Shown: positions 1-9,247 of the stretch, piece by piece
Numbering within the stretch: the first letter of the stretch is position 1
How the letters are laid out: every line of letters starts with the position of its first letter
From: Corynebacterium uterequi
GTDB lineage: Bacteria > Actinomycetota > Actinomycetes > Mycobacteriales > Mycobacteriaceae
NCBI RefSeq assembly: GCF_001021065.1
Contig: NZ_CP011546.1
Location: forward strand, 1,860,001-1,924,000
Direction: 5' to 3'
DNA length: 64,000 bases
Translations under genes and position numbers: made by a program
The notes under the pieces: model-generated
What the model was told of the DNA's origin: nothing
The model's input: the letters and a program-made list of their open reading frames with translations, nothing else
The model's database searches: none

Positions 1-230
1 CATCGCAACTACCCTATTCGGCTTAATTACTTTCGCTAGCATACGAAACTGATTGTATTTTGTTTTGCGTCGATGACTTTCTCCCTCGTGACGAGCGGGC
101 GTAACGAGGCGTTCCGTAAGCCGGTGACCCGGGCGGGCCGCACCGGTGTCATGGGCTTCGAATAGCGACTGCGCATACTAGCGGCACATGCTCGCAGGTC
201 GTTCGGTATCCGGGCCACCCACGCGACCCG

Positions 231-236
231 TAGGAT
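231..236 (+). promoter_or_regulatory. -10 box of the lacI-type gene
   Basis: TAGGAT ends 7 nt before the ATG at 244 and no Shine-Dalgarno lies between them. This spacing recurs upstream of many genes in the window and implies a leaderless transcript. Confidence 0.5.
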
Positions 237-243
237 AAAAGTT

Positions 244-1332
244 ATGGCAACGGAGAAGTCCATCACGATTTACGACGTCGCGGCCAAAGCAGGGGTCTCC
301 GCGTCGACAGTGTCGCGCGCCTTCTCCCGGCCTGACCGGGTTTCTTTCGCCACGGCCGAAAAAATCCGCGACGCCGCTAACGAGTTGGGTTACCGCACGA
401 AACTGGCAACGAAGTCCGCTAACCCTTCGGATTCGCGCCCGCCCACCAAGACGCTGGGCCTTATTATCGCGGACGCCACGAACCCCTTCTTCCAGGAGAT
501 CCGCAGCGGCTGCGACCACGCTGCCGCCGTCGAGAAGATGGTGGTGCTCACGGCCGACATTCGGGAGTCGTTGCCCAGCGCTCACCTGGCTGTGGAGCGG
601 ATGGTCCCCCTCGTCGACGGGCTGCTTTTGGCCTCGTCGCGGCTGGCGAATGGGGATATTCAAAAGATCGCCCGGACGATCCCGACCGTGGTCATCAACC
701 GACCCGTTCCCGGGGTGCCGAGTGTCCTCATCGACAGTTACACGGGCACCATTCGGCTGGCGGCGCACCTGGTGGAACAGGGGGCGCGCTCCATCACCTA
801 CCTGGCGGGTCCGCTCGATTCCTGGGCGGACGGGTTGAGGTGGCGGGGGCTGCTCGACGCCGTCGGCAGCACTGATCCGAATCAGGCTTTCGAGGGACTG
901 GGCCAGCGCGCGGCGAACCCGGTGCTCAATCCGAGCATGATTCGCGCCATGCGCAACGTCACGCTCCAGCAGATGCGCGTCGACGAGCCCACCATCCGCG
1001 GCGGGCAGCGGGCGTTCACGGCCTGGAGCAAGCAGCCGACGGATGCGGTGCTGTGCTACAACGACATCGTCGCTATTGGTTTCATCCACGAGGCTCAAGA
1101 ACAGGGCCTCGACGTCCCGGAGGATGTGCTCGTCGCCGGCTACGACAACACCGATGTCTCCACCCTGGTTTCTCCCGGGGTGACGACGGTGGCGGGCCCC
1201 TTGCGCGCCGTCGGGCGGGTGGCGGCGGCGAACGCCATGGCCCTCGCGAAGGGCCTCAAGCCTCAAATCGCCCGGCCGCGTATCCTTCCCACCCGCATGA
1301 TTCTGCGCGGCTCTACCCTGCGCCACGTCTAG
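244..1332 (+). CDS. LacI-family transcriptional regulator
   Basis: A 362-aa DNA-binding repressor of the LacI/GalR family. The N-terminal helix-turn-helix (about residues 8-30) contains IYDVAAKAGVSASTVSRAF, followed by the hinge and a periplasmic-binding-protein-like effector domain (from about residue 70, LGLIIADATNPFF) with a typical C-terminal LPTRMILRGST. The length is normal for the family. It lies convergent to the GntP permease and next to the hexuronate genes, so it probably controls one of those transcripts; the effector, possibly a hexuronate or gluconate derivative, is inferred from context only. The start is set by the -10 box 7 nt upstream. Confidence 0.9.
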   Translation: MATEKSITIYDVAAKAGVSASTVSRAFSRPDRVSFATAEKIRDAANELGYRTKLATKSANPSDSRPPTKTLGLIIADATNPFFQEIRSGCDHAAAVEKMVVLTADIRESLPSAHLAVERMVPLVDGLLLASSRLANGDIQKIARTIPTVVINRPVPGVPSVLIDSYTGTIRLAAHLVEQGARSITYLAGPLDSWADGLRWRGLLDAVGSTDPNQAFEGLGQRAANPVLNPSMIRAMRNVTLQQMRVDEPTIRGGQRAFTAWSKQPTDAVLCYNDIVAIGFIHEAQEQGLDVPEDVLVAGYDNTDVSTLVSPGVTTVAGPLRAVGRVAAANAMALAKGLKPQIARPRILPTRMILRGSTLRHV

Positions 1333-1377
1333 CGGCGTCGACGCCGCGGGGTCAACACCGCTTTGTTGAGCACGGGG

Positions 1378-2736
1378 CTAGGCGCCGGGTACGACGACCG
1401 ACAGCGCGAGGACGACGGCCAGGCCGACGAGGGAGTTGCATAGCTGCAGCAAGCCCCAGGTCTTCAGGGTATCCTTGACTGAGAGGTCGAAGTAGCCCTT
1501 GAAGAGCCAGAACGACGCGTCGTTGATGTGGGTCAGCGTGTTGGAGCCGGCGGCGGTGGCCAGAACGAGCAGCGCCGGGTCGACGCCGACGAGCTGCCCG
1601 GAAGCAGGATCCATGAGCGCCGCGCCGATGATTCCGGCTGCGGTCATCGCGGACACCACCCCTTGGCCGGTGGCCAAGCGGATGAGGACCGTGATGAGCC
1701 AGGCCATGAGGTAGGGGCTGACCGCCGTGGCGGTCATGAGCCCACCGATGTACTCGCCGATGCCCGTATCGATGATGACCTGCTTGAGCGCACCGCCGGC
1801 GCCGACGATGAGGACCACCATGGCAATGGACTTCACGGCGGAGTCGAAGGATTCCATCGCCCAGCTGATGCCACGACGGGTGCGGATGGAGAAGAAGTAG
1901 AAGCCGGCGATCATGGCCACGGATACCGCGATGAGCGAGGAACCGAAGAAGTTGACGATGGTGTAGGCAGTAGTGCCTTCGGTGACCCAGATGTTGGCAA
2001 GCGTGGCGCCGACCATGAGGATGGCCGGGATGAGAGGAACGAAGATGGACACGGCGAACGACGGGCGCTCCTCTTCCGGCACGGGGTTTTCAGCCTGCAA
2101 CAGGGTGGGGACCGGGTAGTCGAGGTTGCCGAGGAACTTCGGCAGCAACCAGCCGGTGACGATGACCGTCGGGATAGCCACGACCACGCCATAGATGTAG
2201 ACCATGCCGATGTCGGCGCCGTAGCTGTCCACTAGCGCCATGGGTCCGGGCTGCGGCGGGAACACGGAGTGCGCGGTGGTGGTGGCGGCGACCGCGGGGA
2301 TGGCGATCTTCATGAAGGAGACATTGGCTCGCTGAGCGACGGCGATAATCAGCGGGGCGAGCATGATGAACGCGACCTCGTAGAACATGGCCAGCCCGAA
2401 GATGGTGCCGGCTAAGACCATGGCCACCTTGACGCGTTGCACGCCGAGGCGACGCAGGAGGGTATCGGCGATTTGGTCCGCGGCGCCGGAGTCAACCATG
2501 AGCTTTCCGATGACGGCGCCGAAGACGATGATGATCGCCAGCGATCCCAGGGTGGATCCGAACCCAGATTGCAGGGTGGCGATGAGTTCCATGAGCGGGA
2601 AGCCCTCGAGCACTCCGATGAGCACGGCGGCGAGGAGCAACGCGAGCATGGCGTTGATCTTCCATCTGATGTTGAGGACGAGCATGAGGGCGATTCCAAC
2701 AACCACCCAGACAATGTGTAGCAGCCCGGTGTCCAT
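1378..2736 (-). CDS. gntP: GntP-family gluconate:H+ symporter
   Basis: A 452-aa integral membrane permease of the gluconate:proton symporter (GntP) family. Hydrophobic helices run through the whole protein, and segments such as [19 protein letters not shown] and [20 protein letters not shown] are characteristic. The start at 2736 ([10 protein letters not shown]) has a GGAAGG ribosome site about 12 nt upstream; a longer frame reaching 2802 has none. It is divergent from uxaC and shares the intergenic region with a candidate GntR1 operator. Substrate is gluconate by family and by the nearby gntK; other sugar acids are possible. Confidence 0.9.
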   Translation of the reverse strand: MDTGLLHIVWVVVGIALMLVLNIRWKINAMLALLLAAVLIGVLEGFPLMELIATLQSGFGSTLGSLAIIIVFGAVIGKLMVDSGAADQIADTLLRRLGVQRVKVAMVLAGTIFGLAMFYEVAFIMLAPLIIAVAQRANVSFMKIAIPAVAATTTAHSVFPPQPGPMALVDSYGADIGMVYIYGVVVAIPTVIVTGWLLPKFLGNLDYPVPTLLQAENPVPEEERPSFAVSIFVPLIPAILMVGATLANIWVTEGTTAYTIVNFFGSSLIAVSVAMIAGFYFFSIRTRRGISWAMESFDSAVKSIAMVVLIVGAGGALKQVIIDTGIGEYIGGLMTATAVSPYLMAWLITVLIRLATGQGVVSAMTAAGIIGAALMDPASGQLVGVDPALLVLATAAGSNTLTHINDASFWLFKGYFDLSVKDTLKTWGLLQLCNSLVGLAVVLALSVVVPGA

Positions 2737-2763
2737 GACGATTGGGCCTTCCTTTCCACACCT

Positions 2764-2778
2764 AAAGGTAATATCAAT
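2764..2778 (-). promoter_or_regulatory. candidate GntR1 operator upstream of gntP
   Basis: Plus-strand AAAGGTAATATCAAT agrees at about 10 of 15 positions with the reverse complement of the recalled C. glutamicum GntR1/GntR2 consensus (TATGATAGTACCAAT). It lies 28 nt upstream of the gntP start. The match is weaker than the one at gntK. Confidence 0.35.
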
Positions 2779-2871
2779 GGGTCGCCGCGAGCGTACCCCC
2801 AAACCTGGACATCCACCTAAAGGCTGGAAACTTCATGCAACTCATTGTTCACGGTCGTCAGGCCGCTTTAA

Positions 2872-4287
2872 ATGAGAATTATGAGTACTTCACATGCAGC
2901 GAACCCAGACCGCCTGCTGCCGGCCGACCCGGGCACTCGTGACATCGCCCGTCGCCTGCTAGCAAGCGTCGAGGACTTGCCGATCATCTCCCCCCACGGC
3001 CACCTCGATCCGACTATGTTCACCACGAACGACCCGTTCCCGAACCCCACGCAGCTGCTGATCTCCCCGGATCACTACCTTTGCCGCGTGCTGCGTTCGG
3101 CCGGCTACGAGATGAGCCAGCTGGGCGTCGGCGGGCACGAGTGCGACCCGCGTGAAGCCTGGCGCATCTTCTGCTCCAACTGGGGCCTTTACGCCGGCAC
3201 CGCCACCGGTTACTGGGTGGAGCAGGAGTTCGAGCACGTCTTCGGTATCAACCCCGACCGTATTTCCGGGAAGAACGCCGACGACCTCTACGATGAGCTC
3301 TCCGAGGTGCTCAAGCGCCCGGACTTCCGTCCGCGCGCGCTGGCCGAGGAGTTCAACCTCGAAGTCCTGGCTACCACCGATGATCCGCTCGACGACCTGG
3401 CTCCCCACAAGGAGCTGCGCGACGACGCGTCGTTCACCACCCGCATGCTGCCGACGTTCCGCCCGGACGCGTACACCAAGATGTACAAGCCGGAGTTCGC
3501 CGCCAACGTGGAGAAGCTCATTGCCGTCGCCGGCGACGGGAAGACGGGCTACGAGGGTTACCTCCAGGCACTGCGTAACCGCCGCCAGTACTTCATCGAG
3601 GCGGGCGCTACCTCTTCTGACCACGGCACCCACAATGCCGACACCACGCCGCTCGACGCTGACGAAGCCCAGCGCCTGCTGGACAAGGGGCTTAAGGGCG
3701 AGGCCACCTTCGAGGAGGCCTTGGCGTTTGAGGCGAACATGACCTACCGCTTCGCCGAGATGGCGCAGGACGACGGCCTGGTCATGACCCTGCACCCGGG
3801 CGTGTACCGCAACCACTCGGAGTCCGCGTTCGCCAAGTATGGTGCGGACACCGGTCACGACATCCCGTTCAAGATGGAGTACACCAACGGCCTGCGCCCG
3901 CTGCTCAGCGCTTTCGGTGAGAACAAGGACTTCAACTTCGTCATCTTCACCATCGACGAGACCACCTACTCGCGCGAGATCGCCCCGCTCGCCGGTTACT
4001 ACCCGGCCGTTTACGCCGGCGCTCCCTGGTGGTTCATCGATGAGATCGACGCGATGAACCGCTTCCGCCAGTACACCACCGGCACCACGGGCTTCTCCCG
4101 TTACTCCGGCTTCATCGACGACACCCGCGCCTACTGCTCCATCCCGGCGCGCCACAACACCTCCCGCCGCGTGGAGGCCAACTACCTGGCACGCCTCGTC
4201 GCCGAGCACCGCCTCACCGAGGACCGCGCCGCCGAAATCATCGTCGACCTCATCGACGCGTCCCCGAGGAGGGTCTTCAAGCTATGA
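2872..4287 (+). CDS. uxaC: glucuronate isomerase
   Basis: A 471-aa uronate isomerase converting D-glucuronate to D-fructuronate (or galacturonate to tagaturonate) in the cytoplasm. It begins with the conserved DRLLPADPGTRDIARRL and the metal-binding SPHGHLDP near residue 43, and later has GAPWWFIDEIDAMNRFRQYT near the C-terminus. Length matches the family. An alternative start three codons later (2881) gives MSTSHAAN; no clear Shine-Dalgarno decides between them. The stop overlaps the uxuB start by 4 nt (ATGA), indicating translational coupling. With uxuB and the downstream transporter it forms a hexuronate operon. Confidence 0.93.
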   Translation: MRIMSTSHAANPDRLLPADPGTRDIARRLLASVEDLPIISPHGHLDPTMFTTNDPFPNPTQLLISPDHYLCRVLRSAGYEMSQLGVGGHECDPREAWRIFCSNWGLYAGTATGYWVEQEFEHVFGINPDRISGKNADDLYDELSEVLKRPDFRPRALAEEFNLEVLATTDDPLDDLAPHKELRDDASFTTRMLPTFRPDAYTKMYKPEFAANVEKLIAVAGDGKTGYEGYLQALRNRRQYFIEAGATSSDHGTHNADTTPLDADEAQRLLDKGLKGEATFEEALAFEANMTYRFAEMAQDDGLVMTLHPGVYRNHSESAFAKYGADTGHDIPFKMEYTNGLRPLLSAFGENKDFNFVIFTIDETTYSREIAPLAGYYPAVYAGAPWWFIDEIDAMNRFRQYTTGTTGFSRYSGFIDDTRAYCSIPARHNTSRRVEANYLARLVAEHRLTEDRAAEIIVDLIDASPRRVFKL

Positions 4288-5672
4288 GCCAGCCGCTGAA
4301 TCGTTCTACTTACGACGCCGCCCCGGCCGCCCCGGTCCGCCTGGTGCACCTGGGTCTCGGTGCCTTCCACCGCGCCCACCAGGTGTGGTACACCGCTAAG
4401 GCGGAAGCCGATCCGAAGAACCCGCAGTTCGGTTACTGCTCGTTCACCGGTCGTAGCCCGCGCATGTCCGACAAGCTGACCGCGCAGGATTCGCTGTACA
4501 CCCTCGTCACCCGTTCTGGTGAGAGCGACTCTCCGGAGGTCATCGAGACCATTGTCGAGGCCCAGCCGGCCGCGAACATCGAGCGCTTGGCCGAACTCAT
4601 TGCGTCGAAGGATCTCGTCGCCGTCACCCTCACCGTCACTGAGGCCGGCTACCACCTCGCCGAGGGCCTGAAGCTGGACACGGATTCCGCCGACGTCCAG
4701 GCCGACATCGCCGCGCTGAAGGCTGACATCACCAAGGTCGACACCCTGGCTACCGCCGCGGGCAAGATTGTGTACGGCCTCGCCGCTCGTCGTGCCGCCG
4801 GCAACGGTGGCCTGGCCATCATGAGCTGCGACAACATCGCAGCCAACGGCGCCACCGCCCGCGCATCTGTGCTCAGCCTCGCCAACGAGGTTGATCCTGA
4901 GCTCAAGGCGTGGATCGAGGAGAACGTCACCTTCCCGTCGAGCTCTATCGACCGCATCACCCCCGCCACGGAGGACTCCCTGATCGACGACGTCGAGAAG
5001 GCGACCGGCTTCCGCGACGAGGCGCCGGTGGTCACCGAGCCCTTCGCTTCCTGGGTTATCGAGGGCGAGTTCCCCAACGGCCGTCCCGACTGGGAGAAGG
5101 CCGGTGCCCAGTTCGTCGAGGACATCGAGCAGTTTGAGAACCGCAAGCTGTGGCTGCTCAACGGCTCGCACTCCCTCATGGCGTACTACGGCCAGCTGCG
5201 CGGTCACGCGACCGTCGCCGAGGCGATTGGTGACGAGGACGTCCGCGCCCGCGTCAACGCCCTGTGGGACGAGGCCGCGAACCACCTCACCGCCGAGGGC
5301 CTGGACATCCCGGGGTACCGCGACGCGCTCATCGAGCGCTTCGAGAACCCGCGGATCCGCCACAACCTCGCTCAGATTGGCATTGATGGCGGCACCAAGC
5401 AGCGCATGCGCGCCGTGCCGATCATGAAGGCCGAGCTGGCCGACGGTCGCGACGGCGACGGGGCTGCGTTCTCCATCGCCGGCTGGATCGCTTACCTCCT
5501 GCGCGACGGTGGCAACGAAGAGATCAAGGACACTCGTGCCGACGACCTCGACGCCGCCCGCAAGGCCGACGATCCGGTGGCTGCGCTCGTCGCCGCCCTG
5601 GACGAGGAGCTTGCTGCCAACGAAGATGCCCTCGCCCGCATCCGTGCTCACGTTGAGTCACTGACGGACTAG
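4284..5672 (+). CDS. uxuB: fructuronate reductase / mannitol dehydrogenase family
   Basis: A 462-aa NAD-dependent long-chain polyol dehydrogenase. The Rossmann motif VHLGLGAFHRAHQ lies near residue 20 and the conserved KLWLLNGSHSLMAYYG in the middle. Directly after uxaC, with a 4-nt overlap, its likely reaction is reduction of D-fructuronate to D-mannonate. Mannitol or arabinitol dehydrogenase is the alternative in this family. No mannonate dehydratase (uxuA) is in the window, so the next step must be encoded elsewhere or differ. Confidence 0.88.
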   Translation: MSQPLNRSTYDAAPAAPVRLVHLGLGAFHRAHQVWYTAKAEADPKNPQFGYCSFTGRSPRMSDKLTAQDSLYTLVTRSGESDSPEVIETIVEAQPAANIERLAELIASKDLVAVTLTVTEAGYHLAEGLKLDTDSADVQADIAALKADITKVDTLATAAGKIVYGLAARRAAGNGGLAIMSCDNIAANGATARASVLSLANEVDPELKAWIEENVTFPSSSIDRITPATEDSLIDDVEKATGFRDEAPVVTEPFASWVIEGEFPNGRPDWEKAGAQFVEDIEQFENRKLWLLNGSHSLMAYYGQLRGHATVAEAIGDEDVRARVNALWDEAANHLTAEGLDIPGYRDALIERFENPRIRHNLAQIGIDGGTKQRMRAVPIMKAELADGRDGDGAAFSIAGWIAYLLRDGGNEEIKDTRADDLDAARKADDPVAALVAALDEELAANEDALARIRAHVESLTD

Positions 5673-5838
5673 GTCCCTTCAGCGCCGCCGTCGGCCTCCG
5701 CCTGTCGGGGGAAGCGGCGGCGCATCGCCTTAAAGCTAAAGAAGAATTGAATAGTCCACGCCGTCGCCCTGGCAGTCGTCGAATGGTTCGATGCCCGTCT
5801 TCGCGGCGTCGCTGGTAATTCCCTACGAGGAGAATTCC

Positions 5839-7935
5839 GTGTCAACCACTACTGCCCCGGCGAAGGCCACGGCCAATGGGCAAATGCCTTCGCACCGAGT
5901 ACTGACGTACTCCTTCGGCGACATCGCGAACAACCTGTCGTTCATGATGACGTCGATGTTCCTCATCGTCTACATGACGGACATCGTCGGTCTGTCCGCC
6001 GGTGCCGCCGGCGCGATCTACGGCATCACGAAGATCTGGGCCGGCGCGACCGACCTGTTCGTCGGTTCCCAGGCCGATAAGGTCAACACCAAGTGGGGCC
6101 GCCTGCGTCCCTTCCTGTTGTTCGGATCCACGCCGCTGGCCGTCGTGTTCGTCCTGCTGTTCTCCACCCCGGCCGGCCTGTCGCCGACGGGTGCGCTGGT
6201 GTGGATCTTCCTGCTCGACGCTGCGTTCCAGCTGTGCTACTCGCTGGTGAACATCCCCTACGGCTCCCTGGCGTCGTCCATGACCCAGGACCCGGTGGAC
6301 CGCTCGAAGCTGTCGGGTTCGCGTTCCATCGCGTCCTCGCTCGCGGGTGTTGCGCTGGCGTGGGTCGTCTCCCCGCAGTTCCAGGACCTGTCCGACGTCT
6401 CTAAGGCCCGGACCCAGTTCACCTACACCTGCATCATCCTGGCCGTCATCGCCGTGATCCTGTACCTGATCTGCTTCGCCAACTCTCGCGAGGTGGTTCC
6501 GCGTAGCGCCGGCAAGATCTCCTTCGGCCAGACCTTCTCCATGCTGAAGCAGAACAAGCCGCTGAAGATCCTGCTCCTCATGGGCCTGTTCTTCCTCACC
6601 TCGAACTTCGTGTTCAACGCCATCGCGATCTTCTACGTCCGCGAAATCATCGGCAACGCCGGCTTCTTCGCCATCGTTCAGCTCTCGCTGACCGCCGGCA
6701 CGGTCCTGTTCGCCTCCTTCGCGCCGACGATCACCCGCCGCTTCGGCAAGCGCAACGGCTACGTGCTCGCGTGCATCCTCGCCATCATCGGCTACACGAT
6801 GGTCGCCGTCATGCCGGGCGGTAACTACACCCTCGCCGTTATCGCCTGGTTCTTCCTGGGCCTGGGCACCGGCGGCTCCAACGCCATGATGTTCTCCATG
6901 CAGGCGGACACCGTGGACTACGGCGAGTGGAAGTCCAACATCCGCTCCGAGGGTGGTTCCTACTCGATCCTGTCCTTCACCCGTAAGGTCGGCCAGGGCG
7001 TCGGCGGCTGGCTCGGCGGCGCGGTTATCGGCTGGTACGGCTACTCCCAGGGCGTGGAGATCACCGAACACGTCGAGCAGGGCCTGCGCATCGCTACCGG
7101 TGCCATCCCGGCCGTGCTCGCCGTGGTGGCCGCGCTCATCGCGTGGTTCTACCCGCTCAGTGGCGCCAAGCACTCCGAGATCATTGACGAGCTCACGGAG
7201 CGCCGCACCCAGGCCTCCATCGCTGGGTCCAAGGGCGTCGACGCGGACGCGACCCGCGTGCACGAGGATTCCATCACCGGTGACGGCCGCACCACCCTCA
7301 TGCGCCGCGCCGGCGAGCACAACCCGCCGATCATCACCCTGTTCGGTCAGCGCGGTTCCGGCGCCACCGAGATTGGCCCGATGGTCGCCGATATGCTCGG
7401 CGTCAACTACATCGACCAGGCGATGAGCTCCAAGGAGCTGTCGCAGGTGGACAAGACCGCCCTGCTGTCTGACTCCGCCTTCAACCGTTGGATGCGCACA
7501 CTGTCCTACTCTGGCACCTCCACCGCCGACCTAGCGGTGGCCCTGGACTCGGCACACAACCGTCAGGTGGCCCAGGGCAACGTCGACCAGGTTCTTGCCG
7601 ACGTGGAAAACGGCGGCGTCATTCTCGGCCGCAATGGTGCCCTCATCCTCGGTTCCGTGGTGGGCACCCTGCACGTCCGCCTGGTGGCTCCGATGGAGCG
7701 CCGCGTCGAGCGCGTCATGCACAAGACCGGCTTCAGCGCGTCGGACGCCGCTGAGCAGTGTGAGATCGAGGATCGTCTGCGTCGCGAGATCTCCTACAAG
7801 CTGCACAAGTGGGATCCGACCGACGACGAGGCCTACGACCTCGTTATCAACACCGCTTCCACCACGTACAAGCAGGTTGCTGAGCTCATCGTTGAGATGT
7901 ACCGCTCCAAGTACCCGGAGAACGTCTCCTCCTAG
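5839..7935 (+). CDS. GPH-family sugar transporter fused to a cytidylate-kinase-like domain
   Basis: A 698-aa protein in two parts. Residues about 15-455 form a 12-helix glycoside-pentoside-hexuronide:cation symporter (MFS superfamily) starting HRVLTYSFGDIANN, with the family motif VDYGEWKSNIRSEGGSYS. Residues about 510-698 form a cytosolic domain resembling the cytidylate-kinase-like family, beginning PPIITLFGQRGSGATEI (P-loop-like) and containing ILGRNGALILG and LRREISYKLHKWDP. The GTG start at 5839 has GAGGAG 6 nt upstream; an in-frame ATG at 5791 lacks one. Position after uxaC-uxuB suggests glucuronide or hexuronate uptake. What the kinase-like tail does is unknown. The reading frame is continuous. 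Confidence 0.85.
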   Translation: MSTTTAPAKATANGQMPSHRVLTYSFGDIANNLSFMMTSMFLIVYMTDIVGLSAGAAGAIYGITKIWAGATDLFVGSQADKVNTKWGRLRPFLLFGSTPLAVVFVLLFSTPAGLSPTGALVWIFLLDAAFQLCYSLVNIPYGSLASSMTQDPVDRSKLSGSRSIASSLAGVALAWVVSPQFQDLSDVSKARTQFTYTCIILAVIAVILYLICFANSREVVPRSAGKISFGQTFSMLKQNKPLKILLLMGLFFLTSNFVFNAIAIFYVREIIGNAGFFAIVQLSLTAGTVLFASFAPTITRRFGKRNGYVLACILAIIGYTMVAVMPGGNYTLAVIAWFFLGLGTGGSNAMMFSMQADTVDYGEWKSNIRSEGGSYSILSFTRKVGQGVGGWLGGAVIGWYGYSQGVEITEHVEQGLRIATGAIPAVLAVVAALIAWFYPLSGAKHSEIIDELTERRTQASIAGSKGVDADATRVHEDSITGDGRTTLMRRAGEHNPPIITLFGQRGSGATEIGPMVADMLGVNYIDQAMSSKELSQVDKTALLSDSAFNRWMRTLSYSGTSTADLAVALDSAHNRQVAQGNVDQVLADVENGGVILGRNGALILGSVVGTLHVRLVAPMERRVERVMHKTGFSASDAAEQCEIEDRLRREISYKLHKWDPTDDEAYDLVINTASTTYKQVAELIVEMYRSKYPENVSS

Positions 7936-7969
7936 TTCTCGCTGCTGACACGGTGCTGCAGGCCCCCGG

Positions 7970-7993
7970 AGTTGCCCTCTTTCGAGGGCAACT
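7970..7993 (+). terminator. hairpin between transporter and gntK
   Basis: A perfect 10-bp stem (AGTTGCCCTC / GAGGGCAACT) with a TTTC loop, 35 nt after the transporter stop. No long T-run follows, so termination may be imperfect. Confidence 0.5.
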
Positions 7994-8029
7994 CTGCTAA
8001 AACCCTAGCGAAACCGACCCCCACCGGCG

Positions 8030-8044
8030 TATGATAACACCATT
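8030..8044 (+). promoter_or_regulatory. GntR1-type operator upstream of gntK
   Basis: TATGATAACACCATT matches the recalled C. glutamicum GntR1/GntR2 operator consensus TATGATAGTACCAAT at 12 of 15 positions. It lies about 90 nt upstream of the gntK start. The presumed regulator is encoded at 33337-34056. Confidence 0.65.
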
Positions 8045-8132
8045 GCCGCAGGGGTCGGTTTTCGTTTGCCTATCTGCCCTGCTCCCTCCCCCTTTCTTCA
8101 GCCACTCCCCCTTACTACGAAGGACCCACATC

Positions 8133-8648
8133 ATGGCCACGTCCGCACTGTCTCCCGTCCACATCGTCGTCATGGGTGTCTCCGGCGCCGGTAAGTCCAC
8201 CATCGGCGAGATGCTCTCCGAGCGGCTTGGGGTGCCCTTCCGTGACGGTGACGACCTCCACCCGGAGTCCAACATCGCCAAGATGGCGCAGGGCATCGCC
8301 CTGACCGACGAGGACCGCTGGCCGTGGCTTGGCCTCGTCGGTTCGTGGCTGCGCGACAACCCGGCTGGCGGCGTCATCGGCTGCTCCTCGCTCAAGCGCT
8401 CCTACCGGGACCGCATCCGCGAGGCCGCCCCCGACGCCATCTTCATCCACGTCCACGGTGACGAAGAGCTGCTCTACTCGCGCATGTCTACCCGCGACCG
8501 CCACTTCATGCCCACCAGCCTCCTCGATTCGCAGCTCGCCACCCTGGAGCCGCTCGCCGACGACGAAGCCGGAACCGTCATCGATATCGACGACACTCGA
8601 GAGAACATTGTGGCCAACGCCTACAACTGGTTGGCCAACGAACGCTAA
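8133..8648 (+). CDS. gntK: gluconokinase
   Basis: A 171-aa gluconate kinase producing 6-phosphogluconate for the pentose phosphate pathway. It has the P-loop VVMGVSGAGKSTIGEML at about residues 11-27, the FRDGDDLHPESNIAKM substrate segment and CSSLKRSYRDRIRE, all diagnostic of the GntK family. Length is typical. The ATG at 8133 is preceded by GAAGGA at 8119-8124; a longer upstream frame crosses the operator and is unlikely. A GntR1-like operator upstream suggests repression relieved by gluconate. Confidence 0.95.
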   Translation: MATSALSPVHIVVMGVSGAGKSTIGEMLSERLGVPFRDGDDLHPESNIAKMAQGIALTDEDRWPWLGLVGSWLRDNPAGGVIGCSSLKRSYRDRIREAAPDAIFIHVHGDEELLYSRMSTRDRHFMPTSLLDSQLATLEPLADDEAGTVIDIDDTRENIVANAYNWLANER

Positions 8649-8657
8649 CGACCGCGA

Positions 8658-8663
8658 TAAGCT
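8658..8663 (+). promoter_or_regulatory. -10 box of pncA
   Basis: TAAGCT lies 6 nt before the ATG at 8670 with no Shine-Dalgarno, consistent with a leaderless transcript. Confidence 0.35.
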
Positions 8664-8669
8664 GGGGGT

Positions 8670-9227
8670 ATGACTCGCCCCACGCTGATCGTCGTCGATG
8701 TTCAAAACGATTTCTGCCACGGCTCCCTCGCCACCGAGCGAGGCGGGGCCGTGGCATCGTTGATTTCCGACCACCTCGCCGCCCACCGAGAACGCTACGA
8801 GCACGTCGTCGTGACCAAGGACTGGCACATCGACCCCGGAGAACACTTCTCCCCCGAGCCCGACTACGTCGATACGTGGCCGGTGCACTGCGTCGCCGGT
8901 TCCGACGGGGCGGCCCTCCACGACGCCCTGGCGGATCTGCGCCCCGATGCGGTGTTCACCAAGGGTGAGTACTCCGCCGCGTACTCCGGATTCGAAGGCT
9001 CAAGCAACAGCGTCAGCCTCGCCGCCTGGCTGCGCGAGCGCGGAGTAACGGACCTGGTGGTGTGCGGTATCGCCACCGATCATTGCGTGCGCGCCACCGC
9101 CGCCGACGGGCTCCGGGAGGGCTTTGCCGTCACTGTCCTGACGCACTTGTGCGCCCCGGTCTCTGAGGAGCGGGGCGCACAGGCGCTGAAGGAGCTAGCC
9201 GCAGCCGGGGCGCAGGTCCAGCCCTAG
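8670..9227 (+). CDS. pncA: nicotinamidase
   Basis: A 185-aa cysteine hydrolase of the isochorismatase/nicotinamidase family, deamidating nicotinamide to nicotinate. Catalytic Asp lies in VVDVQNDFCHGSLA (residues 6-19), the Lys in TKDWHIDPGEHFS, and the nucleophilic Cys in GIATDHCVRATA. The metal-binding DWHIDPGEHF segment favours nicotinamidase over isochorismatase. With pncB and nadE elsewhere in the window it belongs to NAD salvage. It follows gntK by 21 nt but has its own likely promoter. Confidence 0.9.
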   Translation: MTRPTLIVVDVQNDFCHGSLATERGGAVASLISDHLAAHRERYEHVVVTKDWHIDPGEHFSPEPDYVDTWPVHCVAGSDGAALHDALADLRPDAVFTKGEYSAAYSGFEGSSNSVSLAAWLRERGVTDLVVCGIATDHCVRATAADGLREGFAVTVLTHLCAPVSEERGAQALKELAAAGAQVQP

Positions 9228-9247
9228 GTTGGCCGCGGCCGCCGTCG

